Assembly (NCBI GenBank): GCA_028711675.1
Contig: JAQTRT010000008.1
Location: 1 to 24,984, forward strand
Reading direction: 5' to 3'
Source: a bacterium
GTDB lineage: Bacteria; Spirochaetota; JAHITG01
DNA: 24,984 bases
Positions 16,327 through 24,610 of this stretch are shown in pieces; position 1 is the first letter of the stretch; each line of letters opens with the position of its first letter. Made by a program: the position numbers and the translations under genes. Under the pieces are notes generated by a model. It ran no database searches. It was not told the origin of the DNA and saw only the letters and a list, made by a program, of their open reading frames with translations.

Positions 16327-17163
16327 ATGAGCATCAATATCCGCGAACCCGTGGTCAAAGGGATGTTCTATCCTGCTGCCAAGGACCCGCTCCAGAAGAT
16401 GATATCCACTTTCCTGGTCCAGGCCGATCCTCCGGTCAATGAAAAGAAGAGCCTTCTGGGACTGATCGTACCTCACGCGGGATATGTATATTCCGGACCG
16501 TGCGCTGCTTATTCCTACAAACTTCTTAAATCCGTGTCTGTGGATACCGTGATCCTTCTCGGGCCTTCGCATTACACCATGCTGGAAGGATCTGCCCTGT
16601 GGCCGGACGGGATTTACCGGACCCCTCTGGGCGATGTGGCCATCGATGAAGAAACATGCCAGTATCTGCTGAAGAACCATAAGGTCATCGAGGATTATAA
16701 GATCGCCCATATCCAGGAGCATTCCCTTGAGGTCCAGCTCCCCTTTTTACAGTATGTGCTGAAGAATAAATTCCAGCTTGTTCCCATCGTTGTCGGGAAC
16801 CCGAACTATGATTACACGACACGGCTGGCCCGGGCACTCCATGATGTCATGGAGAAAAGGCCGAAACATTACCTGATCCTGGCCAGTTCAGACCTCTCCC
16901 ATTATCATTCCGATGACGTGGCTAAAAGAATGGACAGACTCGTCATAGACCTGATCCACAGGAACCTGCCTGAGGAACTGGCCCGGCTCATTGAAAGCGG
17001 CAAAGGCGAAGCCTGCGGTATCGGCCCCATTCTCACGCTCCTCTCCCTGTCCAAGAGCTATGCTCATCCCCATGCCGAGATATTGAACGTGACCAATTCA
17101 GGAGAAACATCAGGGGACAAGACCAGGGTCGTGGGTTATATGTCAGCCGCGGTTTATGTTTAA
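16327..17163 (+). CDS. Memo-family protein (AmmeMemoRadiSam system protein B type)
   Basis: The product has 278 residues. Memo proteins are related to class III extradiol dioxygenases and bind a metal. The metal-site motifs are VPHAGYVYSGP near 43, LGPSHYT near 79 and GEACGIGP near 232. The N-terminal REPVVKGMFYPA and the SSDLSHYH segment also match the family. In many prokaryotes Memo is encoded with an AMMECR1 protein and a radical SAM enzyme; neither is in this window. A very strong Shine-Dalgarno (AAGGAGGAGG) precedes the ATG. Cellular function is unknown in bacteria. Confidence 0.93.
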   Translation: MSINIREPVVKGMFYPAAKDPLQKMISTFLVQADPPVNEKKSLLGLIVPHAGYVYSGPCAAYSYKLLKSVSVDTVILLGPSHYTMLEGSALWPDGIYRTPLGDVAIDEETCQYLLKNHKVIEDYKIAHIQEHSLEVQLPFLQYVLKNKFQLVPIVVGNPNYDYTTRLARALHDVMEKRPKHYLILASSDLSHYHSDDVAKRMDRLVIDLIHRNLPEELARLIESGKGEACGIGPILTLLSLSKSYAHPHAEILNVTNSGETSGDKTRVVGYMSAAVYV

Positions 17164-17178
17164 ACCTTTTTTATATCC

Positions 17179-17206
17179 TTGACAATCCTTTTAATTTCAA
17201 TATTAT
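17179..17206 (+). promoter_or_regulatory. Promoter of epimerase-pseudouridine synthase operon, leaderless type
   Basis: Consensus TTGACA (17179-17184), 16 nt and TATTAT (17201-17206) end 8 nt before the ATG at 17215. It lies 15 nt after the Memo stop codon. Confidence 0.7.
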
Positions 17207-17214
17207 TATTCCAA

Positions 17215-18210
17215 ATGAAAAAAGTTTTGATCACCGGCGCAACCGGCTTTATCGGCAGCAACCTGGCAAAAAAGCTGCTCTCCCTTCATTCTTATTCCGT
17301 GCGGATCTTCGTCAGGCCGGATAGTAATCTAACAAGAATACAGGGGATCAAACAGAAGCTGGACATATTTACCGGTGATCTCTGCAAAAAAGAAGATATC
17401 CTTAAAAGCCTGAAAGGCGTGGATATGCTGATCCACCTGGCTTCCATCCTGAAACGCGGCTGGCACCAGGATTATGAAAAATACAATATACAGGTCTCCC
17501 GTGATTTATTCCAGCAGGCAGCCAAACAAAAATTGCAAAAGATCATCTATCTTTCCTCCCTGGCTGTCATGAAAGGCACCCGGTCCCCGTATATTTACAC
17601 GGAATCAGACCCTGTATCCCCCAAAACCCTTTACGGCAGAAGCAAGATAGAAGTGGAAAAAATCGCCCAGGACCTGGTCAGGAGGCAGAAAGCCAATATC
17701 ATAATTCTCCGGCCGCCTGCCGTATACGGGGAAGAAGATAATTTTGACCGGGGATTCATCCGGCTCATCGATATGATCGCCCGGAACAGCTTCATCCCTT
17801 TTCATGACATGAAAAACTTTATGTCCCTTATCTATATCGGGAACCTCATGGACGCAATTCTGACCTGCATGAAGAACAGGAAGGCTGACCAAAAAACCTA
17901 CTTTGTAGCTGACAGAGAAATTTTCACCACACGTGAACTGTACCGTCTCGTCATCCGGCTCACGGCCGGCCGGGAAAAAAAATGGCGCGCCCCTACTTTT
18001 TCCGTCAAGATCCTGGAAGCTTTACTGGAAAACACGGCCCGGGTCTTCGGTTATCTCCCCAATTTCCCGGAGGATTTCGTGGATGACATGATCTGTAATT
18101 ACATGTGTTCCTCAAACAAGATCCAGTCCGAGCTGGGATGGAAACCGCCCTTCACACTGCAGGAAGGCTTTACCAGGACCGTATACTGGTATCAGCAAAC
18201 AAGAAAATAA
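17215..18210 (+). CDS. NAD-dependent epimerase/dehydratase (extended SDR)
   Basis: The product has 331 residues. The Rossmann motif VLITGATGFIGSNLAKKL sits at the N-terminus, followed by GDL near 57, LIHLAS near 75, the SSLAV catalytic-Ser strand near 115 and the active-site Y-x-x-x-K pair in YGRSKIEVEK near 139. RPPAVYGE completes the extended-SDR fingerprint. Substrates of this group are nucleotide sugars or related carbonyl compounds; the exact one cannot be inferred. The start at 17215 was chosen because the promoter occupies the upstream in-frame codons and the Rossmann strand begins right after it. Its stop (TAA) directly abuts the ATG of the pseudouridine synthase gene. Confidence 0.9.
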   Translation: MKKVLITGATGFIGSNLAKKLLSLHSYSVRIFVRPDSNLTRIQGIKQKLDIFTGDLCKKEDILKSLKGVDMLIHLASILKRGWHQDYEKYNIQVSRDLFQQAAKQKLQKIIYLSSLAVMKGTRSPYIYTESDPVSPKTLYGRSKIEVEKIAQDLVRRQKANIIILRPPAVYGEEDNFDRGFIRLIDMIARNSFIPFHDMKNFMSLIYIGNLMDAILTCMKNRKADQKTYFVADREIFTTRELYRLVIRLTAGREKKWRAPTFSVKILEALLENTARVFGYLPNFPEDFVDDMICNYMCSSNKIQSELGWKPPFTLQEGFTRTVYWYQQTRK

Positions 18211-18954
18211 ATGGAAAATATAACCCTGTTAAAATATCTGATCGCAGCCGGGACAGGCAGCCGGAGGACTTGTTTTGACCTGATCAAGGAACACCGTATA
18301 CAGGTCAATGACAAAGTGGTAAACCAGCCCCTTTACGAGGTCCGGAAGAACGACCGGGTGGTCTTTGACGGGAAGCGCGTAGACCTGAACGAACTGGTAC
18401 TGGAATCCGTGTATATTATCCTGAACAAACCAAAAGGGTATATTTGCTCCCTTGCGGATGAGGAAGGCAAGCCCAGTATCCTGAGGCTGATCCGGCATAA
18501 GAACCTGACCCGGTCCCATATTTTCCCTGTGGGACGCCTCGATTTCCTGACCGAAGGCCTGATCTTCATCACCAATGACGGCATCTTCGCCAACCATATT
18601 CTGCATCCCCGGTATAATGTCCTGAAAGAATACTATGTTGAGATCAAAGGCATGATCCAGGAAAGACACGTGAAACAAATGCAGAAAGGAGTATATTCTG
18701 ATAACGTACTGTACCGCGTGAAGGAGGTCAGGGTCCTCTCCAGCAACGAGAAGATATCCAGGCTGGTCCTCACGTTAAATGAAGGGAAGAACCGGGAGAT
18801 CCGTAATATTTTCAGCATCCTTAAATATAAGATCAAACTGCTCAGAAGGATCAAGATCGGCCCCTTTACCCTGGACAAACATTTAAAACCCGGGGAGTAC
18901 AAGCTCATCTCAAAAAAAATCATATGCCGTTTTATGTCCCGGTTCAATAAATAA
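18211..18954 (+). CDS. RsuA/RluB/E/F-family rRNA pseudouridine synthase
   Basis: The product has 247 residues. An S4 RNA-binding domain (1-60; LKYLIAAGTGSRR, HRIQVNDKVV) precedes the catalytic domain, which shows ILNKPKGYICS near 71, the active-site Asp in VGRLDFLTEGL near 109, ILHPRYNVLKEYYVEIKG and the final NEGKNREIRNIF motif. It converts a specific uridine in rRNA to pseudouridine; RluB-type (23S) and RsuA-type (16S) cannot be separated by eye. The ATG follows the epimerase stop with zero spacing and no Shine-Dalgarno, so translation probably depends on ribosomes terminating at that stop. Confidence 0.93.
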   Translation: MENITLLKYLIAAGTGSRRTCFDLIKEHRIQVNDKVVNQPLYEVRKNDRVVFDGKRVDLNELVLESVYIILNKPKGYICSLADEEGKPSILRLIRHKNLTRSHIFPVGRLDFLTEGLIFITNDGIFANHILHPRYNVLKEYYVEIKGMIQERHVKQMQKGVYSDNVLYRVKEVRVLSSNEKISRLVLTLNEGKNREIRNIFSILKYKIKLLRRIKIGPFTLDKHLKPGEYKLISKKIICRFMSRFNK

Positions 18955-18957
18955 TTC

Positions 18958-18985
18958 TTGAAAAAAAAAATAAATTCATTAGGAT
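18958..18985 (+). promoter_or_regulatory. Candidate promoter of TPR-nuclease-fold gene
   Basis: TTGAAA (18958-18963), 16 nt including an A-tract, and TAGGAT (18980-18985) lie 51 nt before the ATG at 19037. The -10 is weak. It agrees with the 16-nt spacer pattern. Confidence 0.35.
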
Positions 18986-19036
18986 TGTTTTTAACGTTCC
19001 AGGCTGTTCCTTTGTACCGGAAAAAGGAGAAAGAAT

Positions 19037-20260
19037 ATGATGTTCTATTTATATATCGGTATTGGTATTGCGGTAATGGCCATAGCCGTCCTGATCTACA
19101 TTTATTTCGGCAATCGCATCAGCCGCTACCAGAAAAAGCTTCAGTTCAGCCTTCATTTAAAGGATTATATCACGGCCATTGAATTTGCCAGGAAACTGAT
19201 CGCTACGCATCCGCGTAGTCCGGAATATCATTTCCAGCTGGCCGACATCTACCTTAAGGCCAAGATGCACACATCAGCCATCGACACTTACCGGAACATG
19301 CTGAACGCGAAGATCTTCTCCGTAACCATAAGGGATTTTAATATCCGGGAACGCCTGGCCCTGATCAACCTGGAACAAGGCAAGATCGCCGAAGCTTATC
19401 AGGAATTGTACAGAATATACAAGACGAACAGCAATTCCCCCCTGGCCTTATCCCTTCTGGGCAGGATATACGGCTCCCAGCGTAAATATACAAAAGCCGA
19501 GGAACTCCTGAAAAAAGCATGCAATCTCAAGCCCAAAGACGCTGAGAACCATTATACGCTGGGGATCCTTTTCCTGGATATGGGTGATCTGGCCAACGGT
19601 TACGCTGAACTGGACAAGACCTATCAGCTCGACCCGTCGCATGTGAAAGCAGCTTATTTCCTGGCCCTGGCCAGCAAACAGAAGGGGCTGGAGGAAAAAG
19701 CTAAGATACTTTTACAGAAACTGAACCTGACCGACATAAAAAAGCTCCCGGATAATATCACCCAGGTCGGCATCCTGGCGCAGAATATGACCAAATTCGA
19801 TATCGACCAGGCCGAAGAACAGATCAACCAGGAATTCTCCCAGGCCGCAGGCAAGAAAGACGAGAACGTGGCCACGAACATTCACGATCTCCTTCACGGC
19901 GGAGTTGAAATTTTTACCACGACAGCTTATTACATCATTGATAAGATGGGTTATCTGATCCAGAAGGATATCAAGAGCCGGTTCTTTGATCCTGCCAATG
20001 AGATCGATGTACTCGCCATCCCGAAAAAGGACAAGGATAACCCGGAAGCACACAAGTATTATATCCAGTTCAACAAGAGCAAATCAGAACTGGGCGCGAT
20101 CCCGTTCCATGATTTTATCGAAAAGGTGAATGAATCCAATGTGCGGAACGGTGTCCTCATCATCACCTCCAGTTTTAACCCCAAGATACTGGAAGAGCTG
20201 TCCAAGATAAAAAAGAACATCATCCTGGTCGACGGCACAAAATTAAGCCGGTATTTTTAA
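19037..20260 (+). CDS. Membrane-anchored TPR protein with C-terminal Mrr-like restriction-endonuclease fold
   Basis: The product has 407 residues. One transmembrane helix (3-24) is followed by a basic cytoplasmic stretch and tetratricopeptide repeats (about 36-228; for example SPLALSLLGRIYGSQRKYTK and the NHYTLGILFLDMGD repeat). The C-terminal part (about 283-407) resembles the Mrr-type PD-(D/E)XK domain: DLLHGGVEIF, then NEID324VLAIP, YYIQFNK near 344, GVLIITSSFNPKILEEL and IILVDGTKLSRYF. The usual QxK catalytic Lys aligns with Asn346 (QFN), although Lys347 is next to it, so activity is uncertain. A good Shine-Dalgarno (AGGAG, 7 nt) sets the start. It could be a DNA- or protein-binding scaffold at the membrane rather than a nuclease. 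It converges on dinB with a 12-nt gap. Confidence 0.75.
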   Translation: MMFYLYIGIGIAVMAIAVLIYIYFGNRISRYQKKLQFSLHLKDYITAIEFARKLIATHPRSPEYHFQLADIYLKAKMHTSAIDTYRNMLNAKIFSVTIRDFNIRERLALINLEQGKIAEAYQELYRIYKTNSNSPLALSLLGRIYGSQRKYTKAEELLKKACNLKPKDAENHYTLGILFLDMGDLANGYAELDKTYQLDPSHVKAAYFLALASKQKGLEEKAKILLQKLNLTDIKKLPDNITQVGILAQNMTKFDIDQAEEQINQEFSQAAGKKDENVATNIHDLLHGGVEIFTTTAYYIIDKMGYLIQKDIKSRFFDPANEIDVLAIPKKDKDNPEAHKYYIQFNKSKSELGAIPFHDFIEKVNESNVRNGVLIITSSFNPKILEELSKIKKNIILVDGTKLSRYF

Positions 20261-20272
20261 GCTCCCGGCCTC

Positions 20273-21421
20273 TCACAGCAGGCTGGCCCGTTTAATGGAA
20301 TCTTTCCCGAACTTCCTGTTGATCTCATCCCTGTTTTTCTCCCGGCCCAGCCTAACCTTCTTTTCCTCTTCAGGGAATATCAGCTGCTGCTCTTCCCCGC
20401 TATCCGACAGAGAACCCACACCAACACCCGCCAGCCGGACAGGACGGACCAGAAGATCCCGGAGCATTTCCAGGATATGCTGAAAAATCTCATTTGCCGT
20501 GTTGATGGGCCGGAGCAAGGTCACCTGCCGCGTGGTCATTTTAAAATCAAAATACCTGATCTTCAACCTGATGGTCTTTCCGTGCAGACCGCCTTCCCGG
20601 AGCCGTTCCGCCACACGATCGCTCAATTCCAGAAGCACGGGACGGAGAACGGCCAGGTCCAGGGTATCATGTTCCAGCGTGATTTCACGACTGATCTGCC
20701 GGGCATCGGATTCCAGGATGAGTTCCGAACTGCCGATCCCGCGGCAGGCATTGTAAATATAAAGCGCATTGATACCCAGGAGTCTTTTCAGCACACTAAG
20801 TTCCGTTCCCTGTACATCCCTGATAGTGTACAGACCGTGCCGGTTCAGCAGAGCGGATGTTTTCGGCCCGATGCCCGGGATGGTCCCGATCTTCATGGGA
20901 TCAAGGAGACTGTGCATGTTCTTCTCGTCGATCACTGTCAGGCCGTCCGGCTTGTTCAGGTTGGACGCTATCTTGGCCAGGAGCTTGTTATACGACAGGC
21001 CGATGGAACAGGTTAATGAAAATGAAGTCCTGATCCTCTTTTTGATCTTTTCCGCGATCTCTATACTGGACCCGAAGAGCAGATGGGAAGAGGAGACATC
21101 CAGATAAAACTCATCGATACTGGCCGGTTCGATCTCAGGAGTAAATTCACGCAGGAGACCAGACACCTCACAGGATATCCTCTCATATTTTTCCATGTCA
21201 GCCTTAATGACGATCAAGCCGGGACATTTTTTCAGGGCTGTCATGACCGGCATAGCGGAAAAGACCCCGTATTCCCTGGCAGCATAATTGGCTGTTGAAA
21301 CCACCGACCGTTGGACCGCATCCCCGGATACAGCCACAGGTTTATCCTTCAGTTCCGGTCTTTCCCTGATCTCCACAGAAGCGAAAAAAGAATCCATGTC
21401 AACATGCAGTATATCAGGCAT
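20273..21421 (-). CDS. dinB: DNA polymerase IV (Y-family translesion polymerase)
   Basis: The product has 382 residues from the chosen start. Y-family motifs are ILHVDMDSFFASVE at the N-terminus (first catalytic Asp), SIDEFYLD near 102 (catalytic Asp-Glu pair), GLSYNKLLAKIASNLNKPDG and GIGPKTSALLNRHG (helix-hairpin-helix). A little-finger domain follows from about 240. It copies past DNA lesions at low fidelity. A longer frame begins at 21454, but a TTGAAA-N16-TAGTAT promoter overlaps those codons and ends 5 nt before 21421, and family members start about three residues before ILHVD, so 21421 is preferred. No LexA-type box is recognised. The C-terminal tail (RLGREKNRDEINRKFGKDS) is basic; no clear clamp-binding motif was identified. 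Confidence 0.95.
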   Translation of the reverse strand: MPDILHVDMDSFFASVEIRERPELKDKPVAVSGDAVQRSVVSTANYAAREYGVFSAMPVMTALKKCPGLIVIKADMEKYERISCEVSGLLREFTPEIEPASIDEFYLDVSSSHLLFGSSIEIAEKIKKRIRTSFSLTCSIGLSYNKLLAKIASNLNKPDGLTVIDEKNMHSLLDPMKIGTIPGIGPKTSALLNRHGLYTIRDVQGTELSVLKRLLGINALYIYNACRGIGSSELILESDARQISREITLEHDTLDLAVLRPVLLELSDRVAERLREGGLHGKTIRLKIRYFDFKMTTRQVTLLRPINTANEIFQHILEMLRDLLVRPVRLAGVGVGSLSDSGEEQQLIFPEEEKKVRLGREKNRDEINRKFGKDSIKRASLL

Positions 21422-21426
21422 GCCAC

Positions 21427-21454
21427 ATACTAATAAAGCATAATCGGATTTCAA
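21427..21454 (-). promoter_or_regulatory. dinB promoter, leaderless type
   Basis: On the minus strand, TTGAAA (21449-21454), 16 nt and TAGTAT (21427-21432) end 5 nt before the ATG at 21421. It decides the dinB start. Confidence 0.55.
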
Positions 21455-21517
21455 GGGAAATAAAAGGTATTACCCCGGATTTATTATGATTATTCAGTAC
21501 TTTTTTTCTGAAAAGAC

Positions 21518-21545
21518 TTGACATTTTTAAAATTTAGGGTATAAT
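21518..21545 (+). promoter_or_regulatory. Promoter of LacI-family regulator gene
   Basis: Perfect TTGACA (21518-21523), 16 nt and perfect TATAAT (21540-21545). This one has a true leader of about 30 nt with a Shine-Dalgarno (GGAAGG, 21570-21575). It is the strongest promoter match in the window. Confidence 0.85.
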
Positions 21546-21565
21546 ATTTCTATAAACGAAATTTT
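21543..21565. promoter_or_regulatory. Candidate LacI-type operator at the regulator's own promoter
   Basis: AATATTTC (21543-21550) and GAAATTTT (21558-21565) are inverted with seven of eight pairs matching, around TATAAAC. The dyad overlaps the -10 box and transcription start, the usual place for autorepression by LacI-family proteins. It lacks the central CG of many LacI operators, so the assignment is tentative. Confidence 0.4.
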
Positions 21566-21582
21566 TTTCGGAAGGTTCGACC

Positions 21583-22608
21583 ATGGGCATAACTATCCAT
21601 AAGATCGCAAAAGAGAGCAACACCTCCATTGCCACGGTATCCAAGGTTCTCAACAACCGGGAAGGGGTCAGCGAACAGATCAGGCTGAAAGTCCTTCAGA
21701 CCTCGGAACGGCTGGGATATTTTCCCTACATCAAAGCCAGGGAAAGCGGGTTGTTCCGGAAAAAGGCCAAATACACCGGTGAGATATTCGGGAACGCCCA
21801 TCCTTCCCTCATCAACAAGCTGAAGGCCGGAATCTCCGAGGTCATGAACAATTCCCCCTATTATGAAGTAACCCATTTTTTGACCAACGCGGAAGAAAAG
21901 AACATCAATAAAGTAAAGCTGTTCATCAGTAATTTTCTCCGTGACGAAGCCATTGCCGGGCTTATCATCGCGTTCATTAAACTGAACGACAAGCTGATCT
22001 ACGACCTGCTGAACAGCAAGATGTACACGGTCCTGGTCAACATGAAGAGCGACATCGCGCCTTATATCACCATAGACAACATGAAAGCCGCCTTCCTGGC
22101 CACAGAGTACCTCATCAAAACAGGCTGTAAGAAGATCGGCCTGGTCATTTCCGACGACCTGTACATCGATGTTTGGCAGGACAGGATCGAGGGCTATAAA
22201 AAAGCGCTGGATGAGGCCGGCATCAAGTTCAACCAGAACCTGATTGAATATGAAGGCACGTTCGAAGTAAGCCAGATCAAACTGGCCACGCGTTCCCTGC
22301 TGGAGAAGAACGGCGAGATGGAAGCTATTATCTATGCCAGCGACTGGCAGGCCTATGCAGGCATACAGTACCTCAAGGAGAACAAGATCAAGATACCCGA
22401 GCAGATATCAGTCATTGGTTTCGATAATCTCAGTTTTGATGAGTTTATTGAACCATCGCTCACTTCGGTCAACCAGCCCATTGAAGAAATGGGCCGGAAA
22501 GCCACAAGCCTTCTGCTTGAAATGATAAAAAAAGGGAAAGTGCTGAAACAGAACACCATCCTGAGCTCCGGCATTATCGTGCGGGACTCGACCAAACGGA
22601 CCTCCTGA
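21583..22608 (+). CDS. LacI-family transcriptional regulator
   Basis: The product has 341 residues. The N-terminal helix-turn-helix and hinge (1-60) shows ITIHKIAKESNTSIATVSKVL with the NNREGVSEQIRLKV continuation, the LacI/GalR DNA-binding signature. Residues about 65-335 form a periplasmic-binding-protein-like effector domain (LTSVNQPIEEMGRKATSLLLEM and VIGFDNLSFDEFIEPSLTSV near 275). The effector is presumably a sugar or oligosaccharide. It lies directly upstream of two secreted carbohydrate-active genes in the same direction (22 nt to the next), so local control of this glycan locus and of itself is likely (inference). Confidence 0.93.
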   Translation: MGITIHKIAKESNTSIATVSKVLNNREGVSEQIRLKVLQTSERLGYFPYIKARESGLFRKKAKYTGEIFGNAHPSLINKLKAGISEVMNNSPYYEVTHFLTNAEEKNINKVKLFISNFLRDEAIAGLIIAFIKLNDKLIYDLLNSKMYTVLVNMKSDIAPYITIDNMKAAFLATEYLIKTGCKKIGLVISDDLYIDVWQDRIEGYKKALDEAGIKFNQNLIEYEGTFEVSQIKLATRSLLEKNGEMEAIIYASDWQAYAGIQYLKENKIKIPEQISVIGFDNLSFDEFIEPSLTSVNQPIEEMGRKATSLLLEMIKKGKVLKQNTILSSGIIVRDSTKRTS

Positions 22609-22630
22609 TCCCATACCCAAGGACATGACC

Positions 22631-24610
22631 ATGCAAAATAAAATAATGAGTTTAATCTTTATGCTGACAGTTCCCGTACTTTCCGGTTTTTCCGGAACCG
22701 CCATAAACGCCCGAAATCCTTTTGTCGTCATGGACTTCGACAAACCGCCCTCCGACATCAACGCTTTCGGCGAAAAAAGCAGGGCCGAGAACCTGGATAA
22801 AGAATTGAATACCGCTTTTTGTAAAGCAGAATTCAGGACCGATACGGATCTGAATAAAAAAGGCAAATACCTCAGCCTGCAGTATGACGTGAATCCCGAT
22901 AATTCCAAGACCGGGTATACCATCGATTTTTTCGGTCTTGACCTGTCGCTCTTCGACCGGATATCCCTGAAGATCAAAGGCGACATCAAGGAAGGATTCA
23001 ACGACAAGATCAAAATCAAGATATCCACATGGAACGACAACATCACCTATATCCTGGACCCCATCACAACCGGTTGGAAAACCTTCACCATCCCTTTTGA
23101 CGAGTTCAAAGGAAACCTGGAGGATTTTAACTGGGAAGGGGTGGAGAAGATCACGTTCCTCTTTGAGAACGTCTCAGCCGAAAAAAAGACAGGCCGGATA
23201 TTCATGGATGACATACAGCTCCTGGCCAGGGACGACACTTCCATCGCACTGGAAGATTTAAAGATTCAGAAATATATGAAACCCCGGCGGCGCATGTTTA
23301 GTTTTCCCGAGGATAAAATAAAAAAAATAAACCTCTCCCGGGAGAACCGGAAAATCCTGCGGCAGATCGCTTCGGATACATGGCTCTTCTTTAAGAACAG
23401 CATTGACCGGAACACCTGCCTGGTCATGGACAATATCACGGTCAGCAGGAACCTGAAAGAAAGCAAAGTAGGCGATTACACCAATATCACCAATATAGGC
23501 CTCCAGGTCCTGGCCATCCTTTCTGCGTATGACCTTGGCTTCATTAAAGAAAAAGAGGCCAAGACCCTGTGCCGGAAACTGTTAACCACCCTGAAAAAAC
23601 TGAAGAAATGGGAAGGGTTATTCTATAACTATTACCTGACCAAGAACAACAAGATAGCCAACGAATATATATCCAGCGTGGACAACGGCTGGATGGCCGC
23701 AGGCCTCATCTGTCTCAGGAATTCCTTCAACGGAGAGCTCCTTTCAGATGTGAACGAGATCCTTTCCGCGATGAATTTCAGTAAACTGTACAACCCCAAG
23801 ATGGGCCAGCTCCACCTGGGTTACCTGACAGATAAAAAAGTCCTTTCCCAGTATCATTACGGCCTGCTCTGCACGGAACCGAGGATCACAAGCCTGATCG
23901 CCATCGGAAAAGGCGATGTGCCGGAAGAGCACTGGTTCAAGATCTGCCGGACCCTGCCGCGGGAATGGGACTGGCAGAAGCAAAAGCCCCAGGGCTCGAC
24001 CAAGATCATCCGGGGCGTGGAGTTCTTCGGCGGATATTATACCAACAGCAATGAAAAATTCATCCCCAGCTGGGGCGGCCGCATGTTCGAAACACTGATG
24101 CCTCTTATCGTATTGGATGAACGCGCGCTGGCCCCGGAAAGCCTGGGCAGGAACGATGAAGTGGTTCTCCGGCTCCATATCCGGTACGCCAAAGAACACG
24201 GGTATCCTTACTGGGGTTTCTCGCCCTGCTCTGTTCCGGACAACCTGTACGGAGGTTACCACGAATACGGCATCCCTGTTCTGGGCGCCAAAGGTTATGA
24301 AACAGAGGGTATCGTCACACCCCATGCCATGATCCTGGCCCTTCTGGCCGGTGACGAGAACACCGTTATGGAGAATCTAAAGAAACTGCTGGCCGGCCAT
24401 CCGGCCATGTACGGCGAATACGGCTTATACGATTCGTTCGACATGAATACGCAAACCGTCACAAAAAAATATCTGGCTCTGGACCAGGGAATGATCCTGA
24501 TCAGCCTGTGCAATTATCTGAACAACGGTTCCATACAAAAACGGTTCGAAACAGACGGAATCATCCAGAAAGTCAGGGAAATACTCAGTTCCGAGAATTT
24601 TTTTGACTAA
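22631..24610 (+). CDS. Secreted protein: CBM11/CIA30-like domain plus glycoamylase-like (PF10091) domain
   Basis: The product has 659 residues. A signal peptide (about 1-24) precedes a beta-sandwich of the CBM11/CIA30 type (about 30-200; FVVMDFDKPPSD, ISLKIKGD, GRIFMDDIQLL). The alpha/alpha-barrel catalytic-like part (about 235-650) shows the PF10091 pattern: SVDNGWMAAGLI, SWGGRMFETLMP near 478, YPYWGFSPCSVPDN, YGIPVLGAKGYE, GIVTPHAMILALLAG and LALDQGMILISLCNYL. This family includes GH144 endo-beta-1,2-glucanases, but members differ in substrate. I placed the start at the second ATG (22631) because AAGGA (22619-22623) is 7 nt away, while the ATG at 22625 is only 1 nt from it. It is cotranscribed with the LacI gene. 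Confidence 0.85.
   Translation: MQNKIMSLIFMLTVPVLSGFSGTAINARNPFVVMDFDKPPSDINAFGEKSRAENLDKELNTAFCKAEFRTDTDLNKKGKYLSLQYDVNPDNSKTGYTIDFFGLDLSLFDRISLKIKGDIKEGFNDKIKIKISTWNDNITYILDPITTGWKTFTIPFDEFKGNLEDFNWEGVEKITFLFENVSAEKKTGRIFMDDIQLLARDDTSIALEDLKIQKYMKPRRRMFSFPEDKIKKINLSRENRKILRQIASDTWLFFKNSIDRNTCLVMDNITVSRNLKESKVGDYTNITNIGLQVLAILSAYDLGFIKEKEAKTLCRKLLTTLKKLKKWEGLFYNYYLTKNNKIANEYISSVDNGWMAAGLICLRNSFNGELLSDVNEILSAMNFSKLYNPKMGQLHLGYLTDKKVLSQYHYGLLCTEPRITSLIAIGKGDVPEEHWFKICRTLPREWDWQKQKPQGSTKIIRGVEFFGGYYTNSNEKFIPSWGGRMFETLMPLIVLDERALAPESLGRNDEVVLRLHIRYAKEHGYPYWGFSPCSVPDNLYGGYHEYGIPVLGAKGYETEGIVTPHAMILALLAGDENTVMENLKKLLAGHPAMYGEYGLYDSFDMNTQTVTKKYLALDQGMILISLCNYLNNGSIQKRFETDGIIQKVREILSSENFFD

Noticed and set aside
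20248..20272. Possible bidirectional terminator between the TPR gene and dinB (GCCGG and CCGGC).
   Set aside because: The stem is only 5 bp, the loop about 13 nt, and there is no proper T-run after either arm.
21422..21454. Longer start for dinB at 21454.
   Set aside because: These codons coincide with a TTGAAA-N16-TAGTAT promoter, and Y-family polymerases begin only a few residues before the ILHVDMD motif.
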